A DNA stretch of 64,000 bases from SIG299 sp964541485 (lineage in GTDB: Bacteria; Bacillota; Clostridia; Lachnospirales; Lachnospiraceae), in NCBI GenBank assembly GCA_964541485.1, contig CAZIQL010000006.1:1-64000 (forward strand). Direction: 5' to 3'. Of this stretch, positions 42,585 through 51,941 are shown in pieces. Numbering within the stretch: the first letter of the stretch is position 1; every line of letters starts with the position of its first letter. The position numbers and the translations under genes are program-made. The notes under the pieces were generated by a model. That model worked only from the letters and a program-made list of their open reading frames with translations. It had not been told where the DNA came from and ran no database searches.

Positions 42585-44219
42585 CTAATTCTGTCCGCGA
42601 AGCACGGTCTTCTGAATCTTGCCGCTGATGGTTTTTGGCATTTCCTCCACAAACTCCACGATTCTGATCCATTTATATTCTGCGAGCTTCCGGTTACAGA
42701 ACTCCTTGATTTCCAATTCCAGTTCTTTGGATGCTTCATACCCTGCACCAAGCACCACAACCGCCTTAATTGCCTGACCGCGAAGTGCATCCGGCACACC
42801 GATGACACTGCACTCCACCACAGCAGGATGCTCCATCAAGACATTTTCCACCTCATAAGGGCCCACGCGGAAGCCACCGGTCTTTATGATATCATCAAAA
42901 CGGCCATGGAACCAGTAAAGTCCGTTCTCATCCATGTATGCCGCATCGCCGGTATGGTACACGCCACCTCGCCATACGTACTCATATTGCTCCTCATTGT
43001 CAAGGTACGCACAAAATACGCCCGCCTGTCTGCCGTTTTCCTGAGGGACAATGACAACCTCTCCGACTTCACCGACCGGTACCGGGTTCCCATGCTTGTC
43101 TCGAAGTTCAATCCGGTAAAACGGTGAAATCGTTCCCATAGATCCTTCTACCGGCGTTCTTCCTTTAAAGTTTGCCATCAGAAGGGTTGTCTCTGTCTGG
43201 CCATAGCCTTCACAAAGCGGCAAGCCCGTGCGCTCGGTAAACTTACGGAATACCTCAGGAGCCAGCATTTCGCCCGCCGTGGACGCATGCTTTAAGGTCG
43301 GCATCTCCGGAATTCCTTTGCGGACCAGATAGCGGTATACCGTTGGCGGTGCACAGAATGAGGTCACACCGTAACGGTTGATGATATTCGTCAGCTGCTT
43401 CGGGTCAAAGTTGTCAAAATCATAGACCATCACTGCACTGCCAACGAGCCACTGCCCGTAGAGCTTTCCCCAGGATGCTTTTGCCCAGCCGGTTTCAGCC
43501 ACAGTAAAATGAAGACCCTCATCCTCTGCCTGCTGCCAGTACTTCGCTGTAACGATATGTGCCAGCGGATACGCATGGTCATGGATGACCCCCTTCGGGT
43601 ATCCGGTTGTACCGGAGGTAAAATACAGCATCATCGGATCGCTCACCTTTGTCTCGATACGCGCAAGCTCCTCGCTCGCTGATTTCATCGCTTCGGTCAG
43701 ATTTTCAAACCCATCCGCCTCTGCCTGCACACACCAAAGCCTTGCCGTCATTCCGGCTTCCTTTAGTGCCGCCTTGATTTTTTCCGGCACCTCATTCTGG
43801 GAGGTGCAGACAATTCCCTTTACCTTGGATGCCTTCATACGATAGACAAAATCGTTTAACGTCAACATGTGTGTTGCAGGAATCATCACTGCCCCAAGCT
43901 TATGAAGAGCAATTGCCGCAAACCAATACTCATAGTGACGCTTTAAAACCAGCATCACGCGGTCACCTCTTGCAATTCCTGCCTCCCTGAATACATTCGC
44001 CATCCGGTTGCTGTACTCCTTGATATCAGAAAATGTGAAGACATGCTCCTCATTCTCTACATTACACCAAACGAGAGCCCGTTTCTTTGGAGTTTCCTCC
44101 GCTATCGCATCCACCACATCATATCCGAAATTAAAATTATCCGGATACTGCAATGTAAGCTTTTCTAAGTTTCCGAGCTCATCGGTAATTTCTGTACAAA
44201 ACTTCTGATAAATACTCAT
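42585..44219 (-). CDS. AMP-forming acyl-CoA synthetase
   Basis: The 544-residue protein has all core motifs of the ANL superfamily: YFTSGTTGYPKGV (about 190), CEGYGQTETTLLM (about 325), GDAAYMDENGLYWFHGRFDD (about 425) and the catalytic Lys in PKTISGKIQK near the end. N-terminal similarity to medium-chain (ACSM-type) acyl-CoA synthetases suggests activation of short or medium fatty acids with ATP and CoA. It is 57 nt behind accA, so it may be the last gene of the fatty acid operon. The whole spacer is the 57-nt structured repeat, which also provides its ribosome binding site. Confidence 0.88.
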   Translation of the reverse strand: MSIYQKFCTEITDELGNLEKLTLQYPDNFNFGYDVVDAIAEETPKKRALVWCNVENEEHVFTFSDIKEYSNRMANVFREAGIARGDRVMLVLKRHYEYWFAAIALHKLGAVMIPATHMLTLNDFVYRMKASKVKGIVCTSQNEVPEKIKAALKEAGMTARLWCVQAEADGFENLTEAMKSASEELARIETKVSDPMMLYFTSGTTGYPKGVIHDHAYPLAHIVTAKYWQQAEDEGLHFTVAETGWAKASWGKLYGQWLVGSAVMVYDFDNFDPKQLTNIINRYGVTSFCAPPTVYRYLVRKGIPEMPTLKHASTAGEMLAPEVFRKFTERTGLPLCEGYGQTETTLLMANFKGRTPVEGSMGTISPFYRIELRDKHGNPVPVGEVGEVVIVPQENGRQAGVFCAYLDNEEQYEYVWRGGVYHTGDAAYMDENGLYWFHGRFDDIIKTGGFRVGPYEVENVLMEHPAVVECSVIGVPDALRGQAIKAVVVLGAGYEASKELELEIKEFCNRKLAEYKWIRIVEFVEEMPKTISGKIQKTVLRGQN

Positions 44220-44221
44220 AT

Positions 44222-44278
44222 AATCCTCCTTGTTTTGCGGAGCAAAATGCGAGCCGCGTTGTGCGCGCAGAGGATTTT
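44222..44278 (-). repeat. 57-nt structured repeat, copy A
   Basis: It fills the accA-ligase spacer exactly and overlaps the accA stop codon. AATCCTC and GAGGATT close it. GTTTTGCGGAGCAAAA and CGCGTTGTGCG form inner hairpins. Compared with copy B, the first hairpin swaps a G-C pair for C-G and the second swaps C-G for a U-G wobble, which keeps the fold. AAGGAGGATT in its minus strand is the ribosome binding site of the ligase. Confidence 0.75.
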
Positions 44279-45068
44279 ACTCCTTTACTAAGGCGTTCAC
44301 ACCGATACGGCGAAAACGTTCATATCGCTTACCGACCAAATCAGGATCGGAAGAAAGCTCATTTAATTCTTCCGTCAAAAGTGTGCGGATGCGGTCGTAA
44401 AATTCTTTTTTCCCAATTTCATTTTCTGAGAGGATGCGCTCAATCACACCAAGACTTTTGGCGTCCTCTGCCGTTAATCTAAGGCTTGCTGCCGCTGCTT
44501 CCGCTTTTGTGGCGTCCTTCCAAAGGATGCTCGCACAGCCCTCCGGCGAAATCACGGAATATACTGCATTTTGCAGCATCCACACGCGGTCTGCCACAGC
44601 CAGTGCCAATGCACCGCCGCTGCCGCCTTCCCCGATCAGAATCGAAATCACCGGAACACAGAGTGTTGTCATCTCCATCAGATTTTCTGCAATCGCCTGA
44701 CCCTGACCCCGCTCCTCCGCTCCAATGCCGCAGAAAGCTCCGGAGGTATCAATAAAGCAGATAATCGGTCTCCCGAACTTCTCCGCCTGCTTCATCAGGC
44801 GAAGTGCCTTGCGATACCCCTCCGGGTGCGGAGCTCCGAAATTCCGGTGTGTCCGCTCCTTTGCCGTGTGCCCCTTTTCAATGGCAATGACCGTTACCGC
44901 ATTCCCATTTAATCTTGCAATGCCGCCGACAATCGCCGGATCATCCGCATAGCGGCGATCTCCGTGAAATTCAATAAATCCTTTAAAAATATGTCTGATA
45001 TAATCAAGCCCGGTAGGCCGGTTACTGCCGCGGGCAAGCTTTACTCGATCATAAGGTACCTGACTCAT
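44277..45068 (-). CDS. accA: Acetyl-CoA carboxylase carboxyltransferase subunit alpha
   Basis: About 263 residues from the ATG at 45068 (MSQVPYDRVKLARGSNRPTG), with GGAGAG upstream; a start 15 nt earlier overlaps accD. It has the crotonase-like carboxyltransferase core: PICFIDTSGAFCGIGAEERG and ISILIGEGGSGGALALAVAD (oxyanion Gly pairs). Together with AccD it transfers CO2 from carboxybiotin to acetyl-CoA, giving malonyl-CoA. It is somewhat shorter than Proteobacterial AccA at the N-terminus, as is common in Clostridia. Confidence 0.95.
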   Translation of the reverse strand: MSQVPYDRVKLARGSNRPTGLDYIRHIFKGFIEFHGDRRYADDPAIVGGIARLNGNAVTVIAIEKGHTAKERTHRNFGAPHPEGYRKALRLMKQAEKFGRPIICFIDTSGAFCGIGAEERGQGQAIAENLMEMTTLCVPVISILIGEGGSGGALALAVADRVWMLQNAVYSVISPEGCASILWKDATKAEAAAASLRLTAEDAKSLGVIERILSENEIGKKEFYDRIRTLLTEELNELSSDPDLVGKRYERFRRIGVNALVKE

Positions 45069-45072
45069 ACGC

Positions 45073-45924
45073 TCACTCTCCATTATGCATTTTCAAAAGC
45101 TCTGCAAGGAGCTTTTTCTGATTTGTCCGGACGGCAATGCTGTCGATAAAGCCATGCTGCAGAACAAATTCAGAGGTCTGAAATCCTCCCGGCAATGCCT
45201 TTTTCGTCGTCTGCTCAATCACTCTTGCTCCGGCAAAGCCTACCGTTGCACCGGGCTCTGCCAAAATGATATCCGCCTCCATCGCAAAGCTTGCGGTCAC
45301 CCCTCCCGTTGTCGGGTCAGTCAGCACCGCAATGTATAATAGCCCTGCATCGCTGTGACGCTTTACTGCCGCACTTGTCTTTGCCATCTGCATCAGGGAT
45401 AACAGACCCTCCTGCATTCTCGCACCACCGGACACCGTAAAGCCGATGACCGGAAGTCTGTGCTCCGTCGCATATTCAAACAACGAGGTGATTTTTTCGC
45501 CCACGGCACTGCCCATGCTGCCCATCATGAAATAAGATTCCATGACAAACAAACAACACTTTTGCTTGCCGATTTTTGCGGTTCCGCAAACGACTGCTTC
45601 TTCCTCGCCGCTTGCCGCACGCACGGTCTCCACCTTATCCGTATAGCCCGGAAAATTGAGCGGATTGCCCGATTTCATTTCCGAATACAGTTCGTGAAAG
45701 CTGTCCTTTTCCACCAGCATCTTGATGCGCTGGCGTGCCTTCATGCGGAAATGGTATCCGCAGGAGCAGACTAAATTGTTTGCCCAAAGACGCGAAAGCG
45801 GAATTTCCCTGTGACAGTTGGGACATTTCTTTTCCGGTTCGCCCGCGTCTTGCTGTACAGGAGCTGCTGACCTGCCGCCTTCCTCCAGCTGGTTTTTCGG
45901 TTTTAAAAAATTGATCAAAGCCAT
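45073..45924 (-). CDS. accD: Acetyl-CoA carboxylase carboxyltransferase subunit beta
   Basis: About 283 residues. A four-Cys zinc ribbon is present near the N-terminus (CPNCHREIPLSRLWANNLVC then SCGYHF), as in all AccD proteins. The carboxyltransferase core shows GFTVSGGARMQEGLLSLMQM and LTDPTTGGVTASFAMEADII. The ATG at 45924 has AGGTGA upstream; a GTG at 45933 that overlaps the accC stop is a possible alternative. It works as a complex with AccA encoded 4 nt downstream. Confidence 0.95.
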   Translation of the reverse strand: MALINFLKPKNQLEEGGRSAAPVQQDAGEPEKKCPNCHREIPLSRLWANNLVCSCGYHFRMKARQRIKMLVEKDSFHELYSEMKSGNPLNFPGYTDKVETVRAASGEEEAVVCGTAKIGKQKCCLFVMESYFMMGSMGSAVGEKITSLFEYATEHRLPVIGFTVSGGARMQEGLLSLMQMAKTSAAVKRHSDAGLLYIAVLTDPTTGGVTASFAMEADIILAEPGATVGFAGARVIEQTTKKALPGGFQTSEFVLQHGFIDSIAVRTNQKKLLAELLKMHNGE

Positions 45925-45929
45925 CGCAA

Positions 45930-47237
45930 TCACCTATTACCCATAAATGTTAAGTCATAATTTCCTGACGTAAATCTCTCATCCTCTACAATGCTAAGCT
46001 GTTCCTCCACGTTCGTCGGAATTCCGCGGATGACAAGCTCACACAAAGCCGCGCGCGACTTTCTGAGTGCTTCTTCTCTTGTCTTTGCATAGACAATCAG
46101 CTTGCCAAGCAGGGAATCATAGTAAGGAGATACCGTCGTTCCCTCAATGAGACACGTATCAAACCGTACCGCCGGCCCCCCCGGCACATGGAGCATTTCA
46201 AGACTTCCGCACGCCTTTGCATTGATACGGCACTCAATTGCCGAGCCCTGAAAACGGATGTCCTCCTGCGTAAAGGAAAGCGCAATCCCTGCCGCAATAC
46301 GGATCTGCCACTTGACGAGGTCGATACCGGTCAGCATTTCCGTGACGCAATGCTCCACCTGCAGCCGGACATTCATCTCCATAAACCAGAAGTTTCCTTC
46401 CTTATCCAGCAAAAATTCCAACGTTCCTGCTCCGACATAGTCAATCTGCTTTACTGCCTCTACCGCAAGGGCGATAATTTTATTTCTCTGCTCCTCACTC
46501 ACAGCAGGAGATGGTGTTTCCTCAATCAGCTTCTGATTCCGGCGCTGCAGGGAACAGTCTCTGTCGCCAAGGCACACCGCATTGCCGTGTTCATCCGCAA
46601 GTATCTGCAACTCCACATGTCTTGCTGGAAAAATATACTTTTCCAGATACACACTTCCGTCACCAAATGCACTGATGGCCTCGCTGGTTGCCTGCAGATA
46701 TGCCTCTTCTAAGTCATCTGCCGTCCGGATTAAACGGATACCTCTGCCGCCGCCACCGGCACACGCCTTTAACATGACCGGATATCCGATTTTTGCCGCA
46801 GCTCTCTGTGCTTCCTCCACGGATGCCACTGCCTTTGTCCCCGGAATAACCGAAAGACCGGTCTCCCTGATTAGTTCCTTTAAACTCGCTTTATCACTAA
46901 GACGCTCCATGTCCTCCGGATCCGGCCCGATAAACACCAGGCCATTCTTTCTGCAAAGTCTTGCAAAGTGTGCATTTTCCGACAGAAAGCCATAGCCCGG
47001 ATGAATCGCCTGGGCTCCTGCTAAAAGCGCCGCACTGATAATCCGTTCTTCATTTAAATAACTCTCTGAAGCCTCCGGTCCACCGATACAGTAGCTCTGG
47101 TCTGCCAGCGCCACATGAAGGGCATTTTTGTCTGCCTCAGAATACACTGCCACCGTAGCGACGCCCATTTCCTTACATGCACGGATGATGCGCACGGCAA
47201 TCTCTCCACGGTTAGCAACCAATATTTTTGAAAACAT
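45930..47237 (-). CDS. accC: Acetyl-CoA carboxylase biotin carboxylase subunit
   Basis: The 435-residue ATP-grasp enzyme begins MFSKILVANRGEIAVRIIRA. It has the glycine-rich ATP loop MLKACAGGGGRGIRLI (about 155-170) and the active-site block MEMNVRLQVEHCVTEMLTGI (about 287-306). It carboxylates the biotin on AccB with bicarbonate and ATP. The length is close to the usual 445-450. AAGGAGAATTAAT precedes the ATG, 1 nt after the fabZ stop. Confidence 0.96.
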   Translation of the reverse strand: MFSKILVANRGEIAVRIIRACKEMGVATVAVYSEADKNALHVALADQSYCIGGPEASESYLNEERIISAALLAGAQAIHPGYGFLSENAHFARLCRKNGLVFIGPDPEDMERLSDKASLKELIRETGLSVIPGTKAVASVEEAQRAAAKIGYPVMLKACAGGGGRGIRLIRTADDLEEAYLQATSEAISAFGDGSVYLEKYIFPARHVELQILADEHGNAVCLGDRDCSLQRRNQKLIEETPSPAVSEEQRNKIIALAVEAVKQIDYVGAGTLEFLLDKEGNFWFMEMNVRLQVEHCVTEMLTGIDLVKWQIRIAAGIALSFTQEDIRFQGSAIECRINAKACGSLEMLHVPGGPAVRFDTCLIEGTTVSPYYDSLLGKLIVYAKTREEALRKSRAALCELVIRGIPTNVEEQLSIVEDERFTSGNYDLTFMGNR

Positions 47238-47238
47238 A

Positions 47239-47667
47239 TTAATTCTCCTTGTTTTCCTCTGTTATCGCAAAAGAAAATTCCGCTGATACACAAAGCCTTC
47301 CATCTACTGTAACCTTGCCCTCAGCAAAATAGAATGGATGCTTTGCCCTCGTAATATGACACTGTGTTTCAATCGTATCGCCCGGCTTTACCGGCGAACG
47401 GAACTTCACGTTGTTAAGTCCTGTATAGACAGGCGTTTTGCCCTCGCTCATGGCATCCGCCAAAAGAATGCAGGCAGACTGTGCCAGAATCTCACACAGA
47501 ATCACTCCGGGTACAATTGGATTGCCCGGAAAGTGACCCTGCAAAAAAAACTCATCCCCCCGGACCGTATAACGCCCTACCGCATTACCGTCCCGGTTCT
47601 CCACCTCATCCAAAAGGAGCATGTGCTCCCTGTGCGGAAGTATGTTCATGATTTCTTCTCTGTTCAT
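47239..47667 (-). CDS. fabZ: 3-hydroxyacyl-ACP dehydratase
   Basis: About 142 residues from the ATG at 47667 (MNREEIMNILPHREHMLLLD) with AGAGGTAAG upstream. The hot-dog fold signature GHFPGNPIVPGVILCEILAQ (about 51-70) contains the catalytic His and Glu. It removes water from 3-hydroxyacyl-ACP in fatty acid elongation. There is no fabA or fabN alongside, so how unsaturated fatty acids are made is not shown here. Confidence 0.95.
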   Translation of the reverse strand: MNREEIMNILPHREHMLLLDEVENRDGNAVGRYTVRGDEFFLQGHFPGNPIVPGVILCEILAQSACILLADAMSEGKTPVYTGLNNVKFRSPVKPGDTIETQCHITRAKHPFYFAEGKVTVDGRLCVSAEFSFAITEENKEN

Positions 47668-47671
47668 CTGC

Positions 47672-48124
47672 TTACCTCTTAATACGGAATAATTCTGTGC
47701 CAAATTCCACAACCTGACCGTTGGCAACACAGACTTCCACAATCTCTCCGTCTTCCTCTGCCGCAATTTCATTCATCAGCTTCATCGCTTCCACGATACA
47801 GAGTGTCTGCCCCTTCTTCACACGGTCACCGATTGTCACATACGGATCGGCATTTTCGGCAGGTGCCGCATAAAATACGCCCACGATAGAGGATTTTACG
47901 CTGATGGTATCACTGCTCTCCTTGGTTGCAGTCATTTGTGCTGCCATAGCTGCCGCTGCGGTCACCGGATTCGCAGAAAGCGCATCTACCGTCACCACTT
48001 CTCTTGCCACAGCAGGGACCGTACGCTCCAGACGTACCTTTTTATCGTCCTCGGTAATCTCAAGACCGGTCAGGCCAAGCTCCTGCATCAGTCCTGCATA
48101 TTTACGGATATCTGTCTCATTCAT
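47672..48124 (-). CDS. accB: Biotin carboxyl carrier protein of acetyl-CoA carboxylase
   Basis: The 150-residue protein has an N-terminal helix (MNETDIRKYAGLMQELGLTG), an Ala/Thr/Ser-rich linker (about 45-75) and a C-terminal biotinyl domain with CIVEAMKLMNEIAAEEDG, where the Lys of AMKL carries biotin. It shuttles carboxybiotin between AccC and AccA/AccD. It sits 3 nt behind fabF. Confidence 0.95.
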   Translation of the reverse strand: MNETDIRKYAGLMQELGLTGLEITEDDKKVRLERTVPAVAREVVTVDALSANPVTAAAAMAAQMTATKESSDTISVKSSIVGVFYAAPAENADPYVTIGDRVKKGQTLCIVEAMKLMNEIAAEEDGEIVEVCVANGQVVEFGTELFRIKR

Positions 48125-48127
48125 AGC

Positions 48128-49366
48128 TTACACCTTTCTAAAAGCCAGACACGCATTGTGACCGCCAAATCCGAGAGAATTGGACAACGCCAAATCAATG
48201 TCTGCTTTTATTGCAGTATTCGGTACACAGTTCAAATCACACGCCTCATCCTGTTCGTTTAAGTTGATGGTTGGCGGGATAATGCCTTCATTTAAGGCAA
48301 ACAGACAAGCAAGCGCCTCAATCGCACCTGCTGCACCAAGCATATGGCCGGTCATGGATTTTGTGGAGCTTACATACGCCTTCTTTGCCGCTTCTTCTCC
48401 AAGTGCCTTTTTAATCACTACAGTTTCAATCTTATCGTTCATCGGCGTACCGGTTCCGTGTGCATTGACATACACTCGGTCGTTTTCTGTATAGCCGGCT
48501 TCTCTCATGGCATCTGCCATCGCTTTCGCGCCGCCTCTTCCTTCCGGATGCGGTGCTGTGATATGATGCGCATCGCAGGTCGAACCATAACCGCACACCT
48601 CGCCGTAAATCCTCGCCCCTCTTGCCTTTGCATGCTCGTATTCCTCAAGCACCAGGGCAACCGCGCCCTCACCGATAACAAAACCGCCTCTGCGCGCATC
48701 AAACGGCAAGGAAGCCGCATTCGGGTCTTCGGACGTGGAAAGTGCCTGCATGTTGACAAAACCTGCTACCGCTGACGGGGTCACCGTCGCTTCCGCACCA
48801 CCGGTAATTACCGCGTCGGCATAGCCATGACGAATCAGTCTCATTGCTTCACCAATCGCATTGGAGCCGGAAGCACAGGCAGTCACCGCCGGCATTGCCG
48901 AGCCCTGACAATTGTGGCGAATCGCAATCATACCTGCCGCCATGTTAGAAATCATCATCGGTACAAACAGGGAAGACACACGACGCGGTCCTCTCTCCAT
49001 CAGCTTGGTATGCTCTGTCTCAAACGTCATCATACCGCCGATTCCCGTACCAAACATAACAGAAAAACGCTCCGGTTCTACCGTCCCTTCAATTCCACTC
49101 TCGGTCACCGCCTGCTGTGCTGCCGCTACCGCAAACTGCGCATAGCGGTCCGTACGGAGCACATCGTTGACTTCCAAATATTCCTTCGGGTCAAAGTTTT
49201 TCACTTCGGCACCGAGCTTTGCCTTAAAATTGGTTGTATCAAAAAGTGTAATGGGAGCAATACCGTTCTTTCCGGCCTTCATGCTCTCCCATGTTTCTTT
49301 TGTAGTGTTACCGATTGGTGTCACCGCACCAATCCCGGTAACAACGACTCTTCTATTTTCACTCAT
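48128..49366 (-). CDS. fabF: 3-oxoacyl-ACP synthase II
   Basis: The 412-residue condensing enzyme begins RRVVVTGIGAVTPIGNTTKE. The Cys-His-His triad is visible: AVTACASGSNAIGEA (active Cys, about 163), VNAHGTGTPMNDK (His, about 303) and SMTGHMLGAAGAIEA (His, about 340). It condenses malonyl-ACP with acyl-ACP. The initiating FabH is not encoded in this operon or elsewhere in the window. Confidence 0.96.
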   Translation of the reverse strand: MSENRRVVVTGIGAVTPIGNTTKETWESMKAGKNGIAPITLFDTTNFKAKLGAEVKNFDPKEYLEVNDVLRTDRYAQFAVAAAQQAVTESGIEGTVEPERFSVMFGTGIGGMMTFETEHTKLMERGPRRVSSLFVPMMISNMAAGMIAIRHNCQGSAMPAVTACASGSNAIGEAMRLIRHGYADAVITGGAEATVTPSAVAGFVNMQALSTSEDPNAASLPFDARRGGFVIGEGAVALVLEEYEHAKARGARIYGEVCGYGSTCDAHHITAPHPEGRGGAKAMADAMREAGYTENDRVYVNAHGTGTPMNDKIETVVIKKALGEEAAKKAYVSSTKSMTGHMLGAAGAIEALACLFALNEGIIPPTINLNEQDEACDLNCVPNTAIKADIDLALSNSLGFGGHNACLAFRKV

Positions 49367-49383
49367 TTTTGCTTTCTCCTTTT

Positions 49384-50112
49384 TTACATGGCAATACCGC
49401 CGTCAACACGGAGCACTTCGCCCGTAACATACTTTGCCGTTGCAAGATAACCTACGGCATCCGCCACGTCGGCAGCTTCTCCCATTTTCCCAAGCGGAAT
49501 CATCATAAGTAACGGATTCTCCGTTTGATTGTCCGTCATATCGGTTGCAATAAAGCCCGGAGCCACTGCGTTACAACGCACACCCTTTGGCGCGAGTTCC
49601 TTGGCTACACTCTTTGTGAGCCCGACAAGTCCTGCTTTGGATGCCGCATAATTACACTGTCCGGCATTTCCCATAAGACCTGCCACTGACGTAATATTGA
49701 TAATGCAGCCCTCACGGTTTCGTACAAATAATCCTGCTGTATGACGGATCATGTTGAAAGCACCTTTTAAATTGATATCCAGAACCCTGTCAAAATCCTC
49801 TTCCTTCATCATAAGAACCAGGCCATCCTTTGTAATCCCTGCATTGTTCACTAAAATATGTACGGTTCCAAAATCTGCCTTGACCTGAGCGACAACCTCT
49901 TTTGCCGCTTCAAAATCCGACACATCGCACTGATACGCTTTTGCTTCTACCTTGTACTCTCTTCTGCACGTTTCACAAACTGCTTCGGCAAGCCCCGGGT
50001 TACTGACTGCAAGGACCGCAACATTTGCCCCCATGGATGCCAGCTTATATGTAATTGCCTCACCAAGGCCACGGGAGCCTCCGGTGATGATCGCTACCTT
50101 TCCTTCTAACAT
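49384..50112 (-). CDS. fabG: 3-oxoacyl-ACP reductase
   Basis: The 242-residue short-chain dehydrogenase has TGGSRGLGEAI (NADPH loop), NNAGITKDGL, the Ser at NITSVAGLMGN and the active YAASKAGLVGLTKS (YxxxK), then VAPGFIATDMT. It reduces 3-oxoacyl-ACP with NADPH. The start overlaps the end of fabD by 7 nt, so the two are translationally coupled. Confidence 0.95.
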   Translation of the reverse strand: MLEGKVAIITGGSRGLGEAITYKLASMGANVAVLAVSNPGLAEAVCETCRREYKVEAKAYQCDVSDFEAAKEVVAQVKADFGTVHILVNNAGITKDGLVLMMKEEDFDRVLDINLKGAFNMIRHTAGLFVRNREGCIINITSVAGLMGNAGQCNYAASKAGLVGLTKSVAKELAPKGVRCNAVAPGFIATDMTDNQTENPLLMMIPLGKMGEAADVADAVGYLATAKYVTGEVLRVDGGIAM

Positions 50113-51005
50113 GTTTTTTCCTCCGATAAAAACTCCGTAACGCTATACACCGCTACCCCGGTATCAATCTTCTTTATCATATTGGTCAGAGTCTTGCCAG
50201 GACCGATTTCAATAAAGGTATCCACGCCCTCCGCCATCATATTACGGATGCTCTTTTCCCACTGCACCGGACTGCAAATCTGTTTGGAAAGCAGCTCCGT
50301 TACATCCTCTGTATATGGTTCCGCCGTCATGTTCGAATAGAGCGGAATGCATCTCTCTTTCTTTCCGGCCTGCTCCAGTTCTCTTTTAAATTGCGCTGCT
50401 GCCTCTTTCATAAACGGAGAGTGAAACGCTCCCTTTACTTTAAGTGGCAACGCCCTTCCGCCTGCTTCCTTCACTACCGCTGAAAACTCCGCCATCTGCG
50501 AAGCAAGACCGGAAACCGTAATCTGTCCCGGACAGTTAAAGTTTACCGGGTAGACATCAGAAAACCTTGTGCAAAGCTCCTGCACCTGTTCCGCTGTCAG
50601 CTTCACCACTGCCGCCATCCCCGTATCAAACTTTTCTGCCTCCTGCTGCATCAGCTCACCGCGCCTGCACACCAGACGGAAACCGGTTTCCTTATCAAAG
50701 ATACCGGCTACCGTTGCCGCCACTACTTCGCCAAGTGAAAATCCTGCTACCGCATCCGGCATGACTCCTTTTTCCAAAAGCACCGATGCCGCCGCAAGCT
50801 CTGTTGCAAACAGACAGGGCTGTGTATTCTTTGTTTCCTTTAATTCCTCTTCCGTGCCCACGAAGCACTGTGTGGAGGTTCCCGGACGGATTCCGTCGCA
50901 CATCGCATACACCGCTGCCGCAACCGGATACTGCTCCGCCAGTTCCTTTCCCATACCTGTGTACTGGTCACCCTGACCGGAAAAAACAAATGCTAATTTA
51001 CCCAT
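50106..51005 (-). CDS. fabD: Malonyl-CoA:ACP transacylase
   Basis: The 299-residue protein begins MGKLAFVFSGQGDQYTGMGK. The active-site elbow reads GFSLGEVVA (about 90-98), with Phe where most FabD proteins have His (GHSLG); the nucleophile Ser is retained. KVKGAFHSPFM contains the catalytic His. It loads malonyl groups onto acyl carrier protein. It overlaps fabK by 13 nt and has only a weak upstream binding site, so it probably depends on translational coupling. Confidence 0.94.
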   Translation of the reverse strand: MGKLAFVFSGQGDQYTGMGKELAEQYPVAAAVYAMCDGIRPGTSTQCFVGTEEELKETKNTQPCLFATELAAASVLLEKGVMPDAVAGFSLGEVVAATVAGIFDKETGFRLVCRRGELMQQEAEKFDTGMAAVVKLTAEQVQELCTRFSDVYPVNFNCPGQITVSGLASQMAEFSAVVKEAGGRALPLKVKGAFHSPFMKEAAAQFKRELEQAGKKERCIPLYSNMTAEPYTEDVTELLSKQICSPVQWEKSIRNMMAEGVDTFIEIGPGKTLTNMIKKIDTGVAVYSVTEFLSEEKTC

Positions 51006-51937
51006 GATGATACCCTAAGGAGGATAGACTCTGCCTCCTCCATCACTTCCTTGATAATTTCAGCCGCCGGCTGTTCTTTCTTTACCATTGCCGCAATCTG
51101 TCCTGCCAGGAAGCATCCCTTTTCATTGTCGCCTTCCTGTACCGCAAGACGAAGTGCACCCGTGGCAAATGCTTCTAATTCTTCATCCGGCACCCCGCCG
51201 TATTCAGCCTTAGAGTAATCTCTTGCAAACTGTGTACGCAGACTACGGACCGGATGTCCTAACCTCTTTCCTGTCACCATCGTACAAAGATCGGTTGCCT
51301 TTAAAATCTTTTCCTTATAAATAGGATGAATGCTGCACTCTGTAGCAGAGAGGAAACGTGTTCCCATCTGTACTCCCTGCGCACCAAGCATCCACGCCGC
51401 TGCAACACCTCTGCCATCCGCAATACCACCTGCCGCAATGACCGGAAGTGTGGTCGCATCGCAAATCTGCGGAACCAGTACCATCGTCGTCAGCTCACCC
51501 ACATGACCGCCGCTTTCTCCTCCCTCGGCAATCAGTGCCGAAGTTCCCAGGCGGGTCATCAGTTTTGCCATTGCGACCGAGGCTACCACAGGAATGACTT
51601 TGATCCCCGCATCCTTCCAGGCCTGTATATACTTTGAAGGATTTCCCGCACCGGTCGTTACCACTTCAACCTTTTCTTCTATCACAATACGCGCTACCTC
51701 ATCCGCGAATGGACTAAGCAGCATGATATTTACACCAATCGGTTTTTGGGTCATTGACTTGGCAATGCGCACCTGCTCCCTGACGTAGTCGCCCGGAGCA
51801 TTGCCCGCTGCGATAATGCCAAGACCGCCGCCCTCTGATACGGCAGCGGCCAGTTTACCGTCTGCAATCCAAGCCATACCACCCTGAAATACCGGGTACT
51901 TGATACCCAGCATTTCACAAATCTCTGACTTTATCAT
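50993..51937 (-). CDS. fabK: Enoyl-ACP reductase II (FMN-dependent)
   Basis: The 314-residue nitronate-monooxygenase-like flavoprotein begins CEMLGIKYPVFQGGMAWIAD. Its FMN site includes GGLGIIAAGN, GGESGGHVGELTTM and PVIAAGGIADGRGVAAAWML. In a fab operon this identifies FabK, the triclosan-insensitive enoyl-ACP reductase of many Clostridia. No fabI or fabL is present in the window. Confidence 0.94.
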   Translation of the reverse strand: MIKSEICEMLGIKYPVFQGGMAWIADGKLAAAVSEGGGLGIIAAGNAPGDYVREQVRIAKSMTQKPIGVNIMLLSPFADEVARIVIEEKVEVVTTGAGNPSKYIQAWKDAGIKVIPVVASVAMAKLMTRLGTSALIAEGGESGGHVGELTTMVLVPQICDATTLPVIAAGGIADGRGVAAAWMLGAQGVQMGTRFLSATECSIHPIYKEKILKATDLCTMVTGKRLGHPVRSLRTQFARDYSKAEYGGVPDEELEAFATGALRLAVQEGDNEKGCFLAGQIAAMVKKEQPAAEIIKEVMEEAESILLRVSSWVN

Positions 51938-51941
51938 AGGC

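Noticed and set aside
48180..49450. Plus-strand open frames over fabF
   Set aside because: They run antisense to a fully conserved condensing enzyme with intact active-site residues.
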